Origin: Campylobacter jejuni
Lineage (GTDB): Bacteria; Campylobacterota; Campylobacteria; Campylobacterales; Campylobacteraceae
Direction of reading: 5' to 3'
Length of the DNA: 64,000 bases
Assembly: GCF_001457695.1 (NCBI RefSeq)
Contig: NZ_LN831025.1
Location: forward strand, 186,001 to 250,000
Below the pieces are notes generated by a model. It ran no database searches, was not told where the DNA came from, and was given only the letters and a program-made list of their open reading frames with translations. Made by a program: the position numbers and the translations under genes. Positions 28,515 through 37,847 of the stretch are shown here, piece by piece. Position 1 is the stretch's first letter. Every line of letters starts with the position of its first letter.

Positions 28515-29072
28515 TTAAACCTTTAAAAGTTCACTTTCTTTACTTTTTACACTCTCATCAATTTTTATTGTGTAGGCGTCGGTAAGTTTTTGCACTTCAT
28601 CATAAGCTTTTTTTGCTTCATCTTCGCTTATTGCCTTATCTTTTTCTAGTTTTTTAACTGCATCGTTGGCATCTTTGCGTATATTTCTTATAGAAACTTT
28701 TGCCTTTTCACCCATAGCTTTAGCTTGCTTTACGTTTTCTTCTCTTTGCTCTCTAGTCATCGGAGGGAAAAATAATTTTACACTTTCGCCGTCATTGTTT
28801 GGATTTACACCGATATTTGCAGCTGCAATAGCACTTTCTATGGTTTTTAGTAAAGGTTTTTCCCAAGGAGTGATGCTAATAGTTGAAGCATCGCTTGCTA
28901 AAACAGTTGCTACTTGATTTAAAGGAGTTTGAGTTCCGTAATAATCCACTGTAATATGATCTAAAATATGGGTATTAACTTTTCCAGTTCTTAAAGTGGT
29001 GAAGTCTTTTTTTAAGGCTTCTAAAGATTTTTCACTTTGGGTTTTTTGTTTGTTAAAAATTTCACTTAGCAT
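28515..29072 (-). CDS. frr: Ribosome recycling factor
   Basis: RRF splits post-termination ribosomes together with EF-G. The 185-residue protein shows the canonical first long helix ([18 protein letters not shown]), the [14 protein letters not shown] segment of the small domain, and the return helices (VRNIRKDA-like region and the C-terminal heptads). ATG 29072 is preferred to the in-frame ATG 29078 because AAAGGA lies only 2 bases from the latter but 8 bases from 29072. It is in the leftward run after secG. Confidence 0.95.
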   Translation of the reverse strand: MLSEIFNKQKTQSEKSLEALKKDFTTLRTGKVNTHILDHITVDYYGTQTPLNQVATVLASDASTISITPWEKPLLKTIESAIAAANIGVNPNNDGESVKLFFPPMTREQREENVKQAKAMGEKAKVSIRNIRKDANDAVKKLEKDKAISEDEAKKAYDEVQKLTDAYTIKIDESVKSKESELLKV

Positions 29073-29087
29073 TATCATTTCCTTTAA

Positions 29088-29459
29088 TTATTTACTTGAA
29101 TTAACATCGCTTGGAAGTTGTGCTGCACTTGGAGCGATAGAATTTGTGTTTGGGGTAGCAGGCACAATAGGAGCGCTTGGAATAGTAGTGTTGTTGTTTT
29201 CTACTTTAATTTTCTCTGCTAGTGAGTCCTTGCTAGCTTTATTGTATAAATAACCAAGACCAATAGTATTTGCAATAAGTAAAATTCCCATGACAAAGGT
29301 AAATTTTGCCAAAAATCCAGCCGGTCCTTTGGCACCAAATAAACTTTCATTGCTTCCACTATAAGCTCCAAGTCCTATACTTGAACTTTTTTGAAGTAAA
29401 ACTGCTATACAAATAACTACAACGATGATAAATTGTAAAATGATTAAAAGAGTGATCAT
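29088..29459 (-). CDS. secG: Protein translocase subunit SecG
   Basis: SecG is the small non-essential partner of SecYE in the inner membrane. The 123-residue protein has two membrane segments (about 2-21 and 52-72) separated by the conserved loop VLLQKSSSIGLGAYSGSNESLFG, then GPAGFLAKFT. An Asn/Pro/Ser-rich tail of about 45 residues follows. AGGAATTTTCA precedes ATG 29459. It leads the translation-related pair secG-frr. Confidence 0.93.
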   Translation of the reverse strand: MITLLIILQFIIVVVICIAVLLQKSSSIGLGAYSGSNESLFGAKGPAGFLAKFTFVMGILLIANTIGLGYLYNKASKDSLAEKIKVENNNTTIPSAPIVPATPNTNSIAPSAAQLPSDVNSSK

Positions 29460-29506
29460 TGAAAATTCCTAAAAGTTAATTTTTAAATGATTATTTTAAC
29501 TAAATA

Positions 29507-29564
29507 AAACTTGAAAAGTTTTGAAACTTGAAAAGTTTTTGTGAGAAAAATCCCACAAAAACTT
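29507..29564 (-). terminator. Tandem repeat plus hairpin terminator after the BI-1 gene
   Basis: AAACTTGAAAAGTTTT occurs twice in tandem (29507-29522 and 29524-29539). AAGTTTTTGTG (29533-29543) pairs over 11 bp with CACAAAAACTT (29554-29564). The hairpin reaches into the stop of the BI-1 gene at 29563 and separates it from secG on the minus strand. Confidence 0.6.
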
Positions 29565-30258
29565 ATCTGCTATTGAAGCTTCTTAAGATATTAAGTAAAG
29601 ATACGAAAAGATTAACAAAATCAAGATAAAGTGCTACTGCACCTTCGATTGGAGTTTCATAATTTCCGCGGATAATATTTTGCGTATCATAAAGAATGTA
29701 AAATGAAAATAATATTGCAGCTACTGCTGAAATAGCTAGATTAACTATACTGCTTTGGAAGAAAAGGTTTAGTAAAGATGCTGCTACAATAACGATTAAT
29801 ACTATAAATAAAGCTTTGCCTATAACAGTAAAATCTTTTTTTGTATTCATAGCAAATACGCTAAGTCCTGCAAAAGCAACTGTTGTTAAAGCAAAAGCTT
29901 GAGCGATGATAATTCCTCCAGCTGGTAGAGCTAAAACTGAAATAAGCAAAGGTGTAAGTGTTAAACCTGAGCAGAAAGTAAAACCAAAAAGTAAAACAAG
30001 ATTTAATGGAGCTTCTCTTTTTTTCCATTGCAAAGCAAATAAAAGTCCGATTTCAACAGCAAAAAGGATCCAAAAAGTTACTTGTGATTGTATAAAAAAT
30101 GATGCTAAAGCAAAAATTCCTACATACGCACCTACTGTTGCAGCTAATAATGAAGCAGCAAAAAGTTGATAAGTTTGTTTAATAAAAATACTTAATTCGC
30201 TTGAGCGTGTATTTTCAAATTCTTTTGATCTTGAGTAGTCTCTATCATAAAGACTCAT
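29563..30258 (-). CDS. Bax inhibitor-1 (BI-1/YccA/YbhL) family membrane protein
   Basis: This 231-residue protein has about seven membrane segments and ends ILYDTQNIIRG, then LYLDFVNLFVSLLNIL, the family signature at the C-terminus. Bacterial members include calcium-leak channels and FtsH modulators; which applies here is unknown. The cytoplasmic N-terminus carries a charged stretch (YDRDYSRSKEFENTRS). AAGGAGAA precedes the ATG, and the upstream region holds repeated TTAGATT elements. It corresponds by position to Cj0236c. Confidence 0.88.
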   Translation of the reverse strand: MSLYDRDYSRSKEFENTRSSELSIFIKQTYQLFAASLLAATVGAYVGIFALASFFIQSQVTFWILFAVEIGLLFALQWKKREAPLNLVLLFGFTFCSGLTLTPLLISVLALPAGGIIIAQAFALTTVAFAGLSVFAMNTKKDFTVIGKALFIVLIVIVAASLLNLFFQSSIVNLAISAVAAILFSFYILYDTQNIIRGNYETPIEGAVALYLDFVNLFVSLLNILRSFNSR

Positions 30259-30278
30259 AAAATTCTCCTTGTAAAATT

Positions 30279-30322
30279 GTTAGATTTTTTAAAATCTTGA
30301 GCGAAATCTAACATATTAGATT
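30279..30322 (-). promoter_or_regulatory. Three TTAGATT elements upstream of the BI-1 gene
   Basis: GTTAGATTT (30279-30287) is an exact inverse of AAATCTAAC (30304-30312). The latter also pairs with TTAGATT (30316-30322) as AATCTAA-CATA-TTAGATT. Three half-sites within 44 bases look like a dyad operator between the divergent BI-1 and carbonic anhydrase genes. No regulator is known to me for this motif. Confidence 0.35.
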
Positions 30323-30383
30323 AAATAAAAAGTTAATTTATATAATATCTTATGCTTAAATGAAATCTTTGCTGAAATTTTGT

Positions 30384-30389
30384 TATAAT
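30384..30389 (+). promoter_or_regulatory. -10 box (TATAAT) for the carbonic anhydrase operon
   Basis: TTTTGTTATAAT ends at 30389, 28 bases upstream of ATG 30418, matching a strong C. jejuni -10 region. Confidence 0.6.
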
Positions 30390-30417
30390 TTCAAGATTTT
30401 AGTTTCAGGTTGGTTTT

Positions 30418-31053
30418 ATGGAAAATCTTATTAGCGGTGCGATTAAGTTTATGCAAGAAGACTTTAAGGAGCATGAAGAACTTTTTGAAAGTCTAAAAAA
30501 TAAGCAAAATCCCCATACTCTTTTTATAGGTTGTTCTGATTCTAGAGTAATTCCAAATTTGATCACTAATACGGGTCCAGGTGAGCTTTTTGTAATACGA
30601 AATATTGCAAATATAGTTCCACCTTATCGCGTTGGAGAAGATTACTTGGCGACAACTTCAGCAATAGAGTATGCTTTAAATTCATTGCATATTAAAAATA
30701 TCGTCGTTTGTGGCCATAGTAATTGTGGAGGTTGCAATGCTCTTTATTATTCTGATGAAGAGTTAAATAAAATTCCTAACGTGAAAAAATGGCTTACTAT
30801 GTTAGATCCGATAAAAAAAGATGTAATGATTTTTGCAAGAGACGATTTGGCTATGCGTTCATGGCTTACAGAAAAATTAAATTTAGTAAATTCTTTGCAA
30901 AATATACTTACTTATCCAGGCGTGCAAGAAGCTTTAGATGAAGGAAAAATAGAAGTACATGCTTGGTATTATATTATAGAGACAGGTGAAATTTATGAGT
31001 ATGATTTTAAAGCAAAAATTTTTACTTTAATACAGGATAGGAAAGTTCAATGA
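30418..31053 (+). CDS. canB: Beta-class carbonic anhydrase
   Basis: The enzyme interconverts CO2 and bicarbonate, important for this capnophile. The 211-residue protein shows the beta-class zinc site: Cys39, Asp41 and Arg43 in GCSDSRV, then His100 and Cys103 in GHSNCGGC. Length is typical. It overlaps the MscS-family gene by 4 bases (ATGA), so the pair is translationally coupled. It corresponds by position to Cj0237 (CanB in the C. jejuni literature, sometimes annotated cynT). Confidence 0.93.
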   Translation: MENLISGAIKFMQEDFKEHEELFESLKNKQNPHTLFIGCSDSRVIPNLITNTGPGELFVIRNIANIVPPYRVGEDYLATTSAIEYALNSLHIKNIVVCGHSNCGGCNALYYSDEELNKIPNVKKWLTMLDPIKKDVMIFARDDLAMRSWLTEKLNLVNSLQNILTYPGVQEALDEGKIEVHAWYYIIETGEIYEYDFKAKIFTLIQDRKVQ

Positions 31054-32933
31054 AAAAAATTATTTTTAGTTTATGTTTTTTTATTTTATACCTTGGAGCA
31101 CAAGAATTTAAATTTATTGATGCGAATATTAGTAAAGAGGATGAAGGAATTTATGCTTTAGTTGAAAAATATGTTGATCTTAACAATCAAATTAAAGAAT
31201 TTAAGAAAAACAATGATGAAAATTCAAGCACTTTTAATGGTATTTTAAGTGAATTTGAAAAAGACAAAAAGACTATTTTAGCAAAAATACCCGATATGAT
31301 AGTAGGACAAAAGATTAATGAAGAGGCAGTGGCTAGATTTTTAAAAGCAAAAGAAAAATTACTAGATGTTCAAAAAAAGAATATTAATAAGCCTTATATT
31401 TATACAGATGCCACTCTTAATCTAGTTTATTTTAATATTGTGGAAAGTTTTTATTCTTCTTTGTTTGAAGTGGAAAAACTTTTTAAAAATACAGCAAGTA
31501 GTGAAGATTTGATTGCTACTGTTGATAAAGCAATGGAAAATTTACAAAATTCTTCTAGTATAAATTTAAACAGTTTTAAAAGCAAAATTACAAATCCAGA
31601 AGAATTAGAAAAAATTACCCTAAAAGAAAGATATATCAGTAATGCTGTAGATTCTTATTCTGAAATTCTTAAGTATTTACGCTCAAATGCAGATTTGCTT
31701 GAAAGTAATTATATTTTTTCATTACTTGAGCTTCAAGTTTGGATAGATCGTATAAATGAGGCAATTGGAGTAGGTTTCATTAATATCGGAAAAATAGTAA
31801 TTTCTGCTTTGGTTTTAGCATTTTTTATATCTTTAAGACGTTTTTTTGCAAATATAGTATATTTTTTCCTTGTTCAGCTTTTTTATAGAAATAAAAATGA
31901 TGTAGATGATATTAAAGTCATTTTTATTGAGAATATTAAAAAACCCGTAGGTTTCTTGTTGATTGTCTATGCTATTTCTCTTTGTCTTACTATAGCAACT
32001 TATCCTGCACCTTTGAGTGTAAATTTAAGTAATTTTTTTCATATAGTTTATGCAGTTTTAATTGCATGGCTTATTTTAAGAATGCTTGATGGTTATGGTG
32101 TGGTATTGGTTTCTAAACTTGCTCAAAAAAGTGGAAAAAAAGAAGTTGTAAATTTAATTATTAAAATTTTATATTTTGTCATTATTATCATAGCTTTATT
32201 ATATATTCTTGCTCAACTTGGTTTTAATATTTCGGCTATTATTGCATCTTTGGGAATTGGTGGTTTAGCTGTTGCTTTAGCGGCGAAAGATATCATTGCA
32301 AATTTCTTTGCTTCTATACTCTTACTTTTTGATAATAGCTTTAATCAAGGAGATTGGGTAGAGGTTTCAGGCATAGAAGGAACCGTGGTTGAAACAGGAC
32401 TTAGAAAAACTACTATTAGAACTTTTGATAATTGTCTTGTATTTTTACCAAATTCAACTATTATGGGAGCTAATATCAAAAATTGGAGCAAAAGACGCAT
32501 GGGTCGCCATGTTAGAATGTATTTGGGTGTTGGTTATGATGCTACTCCTGAAAAACTAGAACAATGTGTAAAAGATCTAAGAGAATTTTTGCATACAAGT
32601 GATTTAGTAGCTCACGATGAGGATAGTGCATTAAAATATGGCGATCATACAACAAAATATCGTCAAAATCTTGTATCTATTAATGATTTAGAAGGCTATA
32701 AAAATGCTTGTTATGTGGCTTTAAGTGAATTTGCAGATAGTAGTATTAATATAGAGCTTTATTTTTATATCAAAGAAATAGGTGGAAAAGATTTTAGAGA
32801 AGCTAGACAAAGTTTAATGCTTGAGTTTATGCGTATAATTGAAAAAAATGGTTTAACCTTTGCTTTCCCAAGTCGTAGTATTTATATAGAAAATTTACCA
32901 CCCCTTGATTTGCAAGCAAAAGCTATAAAATAG
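31050..32933 (+). CDS. MscS-family mechanosensitive channel with large periplasmic N-terminal domain
   Basis: This 627-residue inner-membrane protein starts with a signal peptide (about 1-16). A charged, helical periplasmic region of some 220 residues comes next, followed by several membrane segments between about 240 and 430. The pore-lining MscS helix is IIASLGIGGLAVALAAKDII, followed by FDNSFNQGDWVEV of the beta domain. Such channels release solutes on hypo-osmotic shock. Coupling to carbonic anhydrase by an ATGA overlap is notable, and may only reflect co-expression. A strong terminator follows. It corresponds by position to Cj0238. Confidence 0.9.
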   Translation: MKKIIFSLCFFILYLGAQEFKFIDANISKEDEGIYALVEKYVDLNNQIKEFKKNNDENSSTFNGILSEFEKDKKTILAKIPDMIVGQKINEEAVARFLKAKEKLLDVQKKNINKPYIYTDATLNLVYFNIVESFYSSLFEVEKLFKNTASSEDLIATVDKAMENLQNSSSINLNSFKSKITNPEELEKITLKERYISNAVDSYSEILKYLRSNADLLESNYIFSLLELQVWIDRINEAIGVGFINIGKIVISALVLAFFISLRRFFANIVYFFLVQLFYRNKNDVDDIKVIFIENIKKPVGFLLIVYAISLCLTIATYPAPLSVNLSNFFHIVYAVLIAWLILRMLDGYGVVLVSKLAQKSGKKEVVNLIIKILYFVIIIIALLYILAQLGFNISAIIASLGIGGLAVALAAKDIIANFFASILLLFDNSFNQGDWVEVSGIEGTVVETGLRKTTIRTFDNCLVFLPNSTIMGANIKNWSKRRMGRHVRMYLGVGYDATPEKLEQCVKDLREFLHTSDLVAHDEDSALKYGDHTTKYRQNLVSINDLEGYKNACYVALSEFADSSINIELYFYIKEIGGKDFREARQSLMLEFMRIIEKNGLTFAFPSRSIYIENLPPLDLQAKAIK

Positions 32934-32957
32934 CAAGATTTTATCTTGCTATTTTTT
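32931..32957. terminator. Bidirectional rho-independent terminator
   Basis: TAGCAAGAT (32931-32939) pairs with ATCTTGCTA (32943-32951) and is followed by TTTTTT. The stem includes the stop codon of the MscS gene. The reverse strand has a short T-run too, so it likely serves the convergent nifU gene as well. Confidence 0.85.
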
Positions 32958-33927
32958 AAACCGGCATAACGCGTATATTTGGACTTAATTCTTCTTGTAA
33001 AATTGTTTCAATAGCATAAAGTGTTGCACCACTTCCACTAGAACAACCACTACAAGCACCAAGATAACGAATATAAACATCAATTGCTGCACCTTCAGCC
33101 TTTTGTATATCAATCACTTCCAAATCTCCGCCATCATTATGAAGCATAGGGCGAATTTCAGCATCTAAAACACTTTCAACTGCTTTTAATTGTCCCACTA
33201 CGGTCATTTCATCAAAAGCCACATCACTTTTCATTGTATTTTTGAGTTTTTCTCTATCTATTTCAGCTCTAGTTTCAGCTAAAATATCTACAAGGTAATA
33301 ATCTCTTTTTTCATGTCCGCCTGGTTTGATACAGGATTTACAAAAAGCACCCGCTTTAGTATATTGTGTGATTTCTTCTACGCTATGCAAATCATTAAGT
33401 TTAATCACTTCTTTAATAGTTCCAAGACTTACCCTAGCACACTCGCAAACTATAATTTGATCTTCAAAATCTTCAGGACTTATACCTTTATAATGCGCTG
33501 CTGCTTGTTTGATTACATCATAAGCCATAACCGAACAGTGCATTTTTTGAGGTGGAACAGCTGGAGTTTCTGGATTATCACGCATAGCAAATTCCACATC
33601 TAAATTTGTGATTTTTACTGCTTCATCTACAGTTTTTCCTATACAAAGATCCACCATAGTATCACTACTTGCTATAGCTGTACCACAACCAAAACTTTTA
33701 AATTTTGCATCGATAATTTTATCAGTTTTTTCATCTACAAGCCAAAAAAGTCTTACTGCATCGCCGCAACTTTCTGCACCAAAATCAGCTACGATCAATT
33801 TTGCATTGCGTGCTTTAGCATCTTCTTCACTAAATTCTCCCATATGTTGAGGATTATTCATTCTATCTTGAACTTTTTGTGAATACTCATCCCAAATGGA
33901 TCCACCAATTAAACTATTTTTTCCCAT
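32956..33927 (-). CDS. nifU: NifU-type Fe-S cluster assembly scaffold
   Basis: This 323-residue three-domain scaffold gathers Fe-S clusters built with NifS sulphur. The N-terminal IscU-like domain has ESCGDAV, GCGTAIASSD and KMHCSVM. The central [2Fe-2S] ferredoxin-like domain has VCECARVS and FCKSCIKPGG. The C-terminal Nfu domain has CSGCSSGS. All expected cysteines are present. It lies 9 bases after nifS. Helicobacter and Campylobacter use this NIF-type pair as their general housekeeping system, so the name does not imply nitrogen fixation. Confidence 0.94.
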   Translation of the reverse strand: MGKNSLIGGSIWDEYSQKVQDRMNNPQHMGEFSEEDAKARNAKLIVADFGAESCGDAVRLFWLVDEKTDKIIDAKFKSFGCGTAIASSDTMVDLCIGKTVDEAVKITNLDVEFAMRDNPETPAVPPQKMHCSVMAYDVIKQAAAHYKGISPEDFEDQIIVCECARVSLGTIKEVIKLNDLHSVEEITQYTKAGAFCKSCIKPGGHEKRDYYLVDILAETRAEIDREKLKNTMKSDVAFDEMTVVGQLKAVESVLDAEIRPMLHNDGGDLEVIDIQKAEGAAIDVYIRYLGACSGCSSGSGATLYAIETILQEELSPNIRVMPV

Positions 33928-33936
33928 TTTTCATCC

Positions 33937-35156
<1,220 letters not shown>

Positions 35157-35295
35157 ATTTTTTATCTTTATTTGAAAATGGATAATAACAAAAATTTATA
35201 AAAATTAGGTTAAAAATTATAACAAAAATAAAATGCTAAAGTAAAATTTTAAAGTGAAATATTTTGTGAATTTTATATAGCAAAAATGAGAAATA

Positions 35296-35697
35296 CTATT
35301 TCTTAAATTTTTCTTCGTAATACTTTACTATCTTTGAATCTTCTTTGGCTGTATGTTTAAAGATAAAATCTTGAACAACGAGATTTAATTTTTCGGTCAT
35401 TATATTTACAAATTTAGCTTCACTGATGATAATTTCTTCAATTTCTAAGATAATTTTTCTATGAATTCTTGTATGATGGTTGATATAAGGATATCCTATT
35501 TCTCTCATAAAGGCTTCTTCATCTGAAAAATGTCTATTGATCATTATCAACAACTCTCTTAAGACAATTTTTAATTCTTTTGTTCCAACATGACGTTGGT
35601 TCATTAAAGAGAGTTTTTTAGAAATTTCAAAAAGTTCTTTATGTTGATGATCTAAAAGATCATTATTCATTGAAATAATTTTTTCATTATAAGTCAT
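35296..35697 (-). CDS. herA: Bacteriohemerythrin (HerA)
   Basis: This is a 133-residue single-domain hemerythrin, a di-iron oxygen-binding four-helix protein. Ligand motifs are in order: HQHKELF (about 18-24), HFSDEE (HxxxE), HHTRIHRK, and HTAKED (HxxxxD). C. jejuni hemerythrin Cj0241 (HerA) is known from published work to help protect oxygen-sensitive Fe-S enzymes. Its place beside nifS-nifU suits that role, although the genes are separated by 177 bases and look separately promoted. A TATAAT-type -10 lies upstream. Confidence 0.92.
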   Translation of the reverse strand: MTYNEKIISMNNDLLDHQHKELFEISKKLSLMNQRHVGTKELKIVLRELLIMINRHFSDEEAFMREIGYPYINHHTRIHRKIILEIEEIIISEAKFVNIMTEKLNLVVQDFIFKHTAKEDSKIVKYYEEKFKK

Positions 35698-35736
35698 GGT
35701 TTTGAGTATTTTTATATTTATATTTTTCGAGAGCGG

Positions 35737-35742
35737 ATTATA
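35737..35742 (-). promoter_or_regulatory. -10 box (TATAAT) for the hemerythrin gene
   Basis: GCATTATAATCC on the minus strand lies about 40 bases upstream of the herA start; an AT-rich tract extends further upstream. Confidence 0.5.
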
Positions 35743-35833
35743 ATGCTATAATACTTAAAATTTTATTAATTAATTATATAAAAATTATTATTATTAAAGT
35801 ATTTATAATTTATATATTTTTTAAAAAATTATT

Positions 35834-37000
35834 TTAAACCATCACAGACATATAAGAGTTTAAAATTTTATTTATATTTGCTTGTTTTTGACGACGATCT
35901 AAAAAATTTTCTATAGAGTTAGAACGTAGTTGATTTGCTTCTTCTAATCTTTGCGTATCTTGACTTTGATTTTGATATTGTTTTTTAAGAGCATCAAAAT
36001 CATTGCGATTTTGATCGATATAAATTTGAAATATTGAACTTGAATTTGCAAATTCTCTTAAATCCATATCTTTTTGGTAGTTAATATATTGTTGAAAAAA
36101 TACAGATAGTTTGTCTTGAGTGCTTGTTTTTTTATCTACGCCATTAACATAAAGATAAAGATCAAAACTCATCTTTTTTTCATTTTCTTTTTTGATGTAA
36201 TCTTCTATATCTGTTTCGCCCTTGAGAATTTTTTGTAAATTTTGATGAGAGCTTAGTTCTAAAGTGGCAGGTTTCATAAAAAAGTTAAATTCTTTTTCGT
36301 TTTGAGTTTTTATATCATGGTAGATAAAATTCATTAAAAGACCAGATTTTGATACTTCTGCATTTTTAGTTAAATAAGGTTTTAAAATTTCATTAGAAGA
36401 AGTATTTTCTATGGCTTTATCAAAATGAAAATTAGTTATTTTATTATCTAACATTAAAGTATTTAAATTTGTGATATTGCTTAATGCCAAATCAATTTCT
36501 TCTTGATTGTTGTAAATTCTTGAAATTTGGCTTAAAAATTCTCCATTATCTGTTGAAAAACCTGATGATAGTTTTGAAATAAGATCGCGACTTAAATAAG
36601 CATTATCATCTTGTAAAAATTCTGAATTTATAGATTTTAATGAACTATGATAGCTATTTAAAAGATAAGGTAGATCAATTTTATTGTAGTTTAAATTTTC
36701 ATCTTGTTTTGCGAGTTCTTTTGCTATGCTTCTAACGCTTTTAATGTTGATATTATAAGATTCTGGTATATTTGCAATTTTATTTAAATCTTTATCAAAA
36801 AAACCTTCTTCATTGATTCTAAATCCAAATTCACTAGCATAAGTGGTGTTGTTAAAAATATAGCTTAATTGTTCTAAGCTATTTTCATTTCCTTCTTGAT
36901 CTAAGGCTTTGCTATCTTTAATCAAATTTAGAGCAGAGCTATTCTGCAAAGGATTAGATAAGGTTAAATTTTGATATGGATTTGCCGAATTTATAGTCAT
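35834..37000 (-). CDS. Unknown Asn/Gln-rich protein with a sigma-54 promoter
   Basis: The function is not recognised. The 388-residue protein is hydrophilic, has no signal peptide or membrane segment, and is rich in Asn, Gln, Ser and Leu, with a helical C-terminus (QYQNQSQDTQRLEEANQLRS). ATG 37000 is chosen because GGAAAG lies 7 bases upstream; the in-frame TTG 37015 has no site. A near-perfect sigma-54 promoter lies at 37036-37053. In C. jejuni sigma-54 serves mid-class flagellar genes, and this gene (Cj0243c by position) has been listed in that regulon as I recall. A flagellar structural or accessory role is an inference. Confidence 0.82.
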   Translation of the reverse strand: MTINSANPYQNLTLSNPLQNSSALNLIKDSKALDQEGNENSLEQLSYIFNNTTYASEFGFRINEEGFFDKDLNKIANIPESYNINIKSVRSIAKELAKQDENLNYNKIDLPYLLNSYHSSLKSINSEFLQDDNAYLSRDLISKLSSGFSTDNGEFLSQISRIYNNQEEIDLALSNITNLNTLMLDNKITNFHFDKAIENTSSNEILKPYLTKNAEVSKSGLLMNFIYHDIKTQNEKEFNFFMKPATLELSSHQNLQKILKGETDIEDYIKKENEKKMSFDLYLYVNGVDKKTSTQDKLSVFFQQYINYQKDMDLREFANSSSIFQIYIDQNRNDFDALKKQYQNQSQDTQRLEEANQLRSNSIENFLDRRQKQANINKILNSYMSVMV

Positions 37001-37035
37001 TTTAAATCTTTCCAAAATATTGCTGATTTTTTATA

Positions 37036-37053
37036 AGCAAAAGGTGTGCCAAG
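37036..37053 (-). promoter_or_regulatory. Sigma-54 (RpoN) promoter
   Basis: On the minus strand the sequence reads CTTGGCACACCTTTTGCTTA. GG (-24) and GC (-12) are separated by exactly 10 bases, matching the TTGGCAC-N5-TTGC consensus. The predicted start near 37025 leaves a leader of about 25 bases to ATG 37000. Confidence 0.85.
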
Positions 37054-37155
37054 TTTTTTAAAAATTAAATTCAGTCAAAAATTAGAAAAAATTTGATAGT
37101 ATTTAGCTTTTCTTTTAATTTGAAAAATAAAAATTTATCTAAATAAGGAAAGCGT

Positions 37156-37347
37156 ATGCCAAAGATGAAAAGCGTTAAAAGCGCAGTTAAACGCTTCAAA
37201 GTAGGTAAAAATAAAATCAAAAGAGGCTCAGCTTTTAGAAGTCATATTTTGACTAAAAAACCTGCAAAAAGAATGCGTGATCTTCGCACAGCTAAATATG
37301 TGCATAGCACAAATGTAAAAGCTGTTGAAAAAATGCTAGGAATTTAA
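37156..37347 (+). CDS. rpmI: 50S ribosomal protein L35
   Basis: L35 is a small basic protein of the large ribosomal subunit. The 63-residue protein has the typical [15 protein letters not shown] opening and a Lys/Arg-rich body ([23 protein letters not shown]). ATG follows AAGGAAAGCGT. It precedes rplT by 93 bases. The usual upstream partner infC is about 22 kb away beside thrS. Confidence 0.97.
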
Positions 37348-37440
37348 GTTTTTGACTAAAAGTCATTCAAACTCCCCTCTGAGATAAAATTTCAAGGGCA
37401 AGCTCCAAATTTGGACGCCACTTTATGAAAGGAAATAAAA
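37348..37440 (+). promoter_or_regulatory. Structured rpmI-rplT spacer
   Basis: The 93-base spacer holds TGACT-AAA-AGTCA (37353-37365) and a perfect 12-bp palindrome, TCCAAATTTGGA (37404-37415). It may be a control region for L20, which is autoregulated in other bacteria, or a processing site. AAAGGA precedes the rplT ATG. Function is inferred. Confidence 0.4.
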
Positions 37441-37794
37441 ATGGCAAGAGTAAAAACAGGTGTTGTTAGACGCCGCAGACATAAAAAAGTTTTAAAATTA
37501 GTGCGTGGTTTTTATAGTGGACGCCGCAAACATTTTAGAAAAGCAAAAGAACAATTAGAAAGAAGTCTTGTCTATGCTTATCGTGATAGACGTCGTAAAA
37601 AAAGAGACTTCCGTCGTCTTTGGATTGTGCGTATCAATGCTGCTTGCAGACTCAATGATTTAAGTTATTCAAGATTTATCAATGGTCTTAAAAAAGCAGG
37701 TATTGAACTTGATAGAAAAATTCTAGCAGATTTAGCTATGAATGATGCTGCTGCTTTTGCAAAAATTGCAGAGGCCGCAAAAAAAGCACTTTGA
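37441..37794 (+). CDS. rplT: 50S ribosomal protein L20
   Basis: L20 binds 23S rRNA early in 50S assembly and is often a translational repressor of its own operon. The 117-residue basic protein shows the long N-terminal arm ([20 protein letters not shown]), then [18 protein letters not shown], and the globular part with [11 protein letters not shown]. Length is typical. A 14-bp hairpin with a T6 run follows the stop. Confidence 0.97.
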   Translation: MARVKTGVVRRRRHKKVLKLVRGFYSGRRKHFRKAKEQLERSLVYAYRDRRRKKRDFRRLWIVRINAACRLNDLSYSRFINGLKKAGIELDRKILADLAMNDAAAFAKIAEAAKKAL

Positions 37795-37804
37795 TTTTTT
37801 AGTG

Positions 37805-37847
37805 TAAGAATTTCAAGATTTTTGATTCTTGAAATTCTTAATTTTTT
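37805..37847. terminator. Strong rho-independent terminator after rplT
   Basis: TAAGAATTTCAAGA (37805-37818) pairs perfectly with TCTTGAAATTCTTA (37827-37840) across an 8-base loop, followed by A and T6. The T-run reaches the stop codon of the leftward FIST-MCP remnant. Confidence 0.9.

Noticed and set aside
33313-33850. Rightward open frames opposite nifU
   Set aside because: They are shadows of the strongly conserved leftward nifU and have no ribosome sites.
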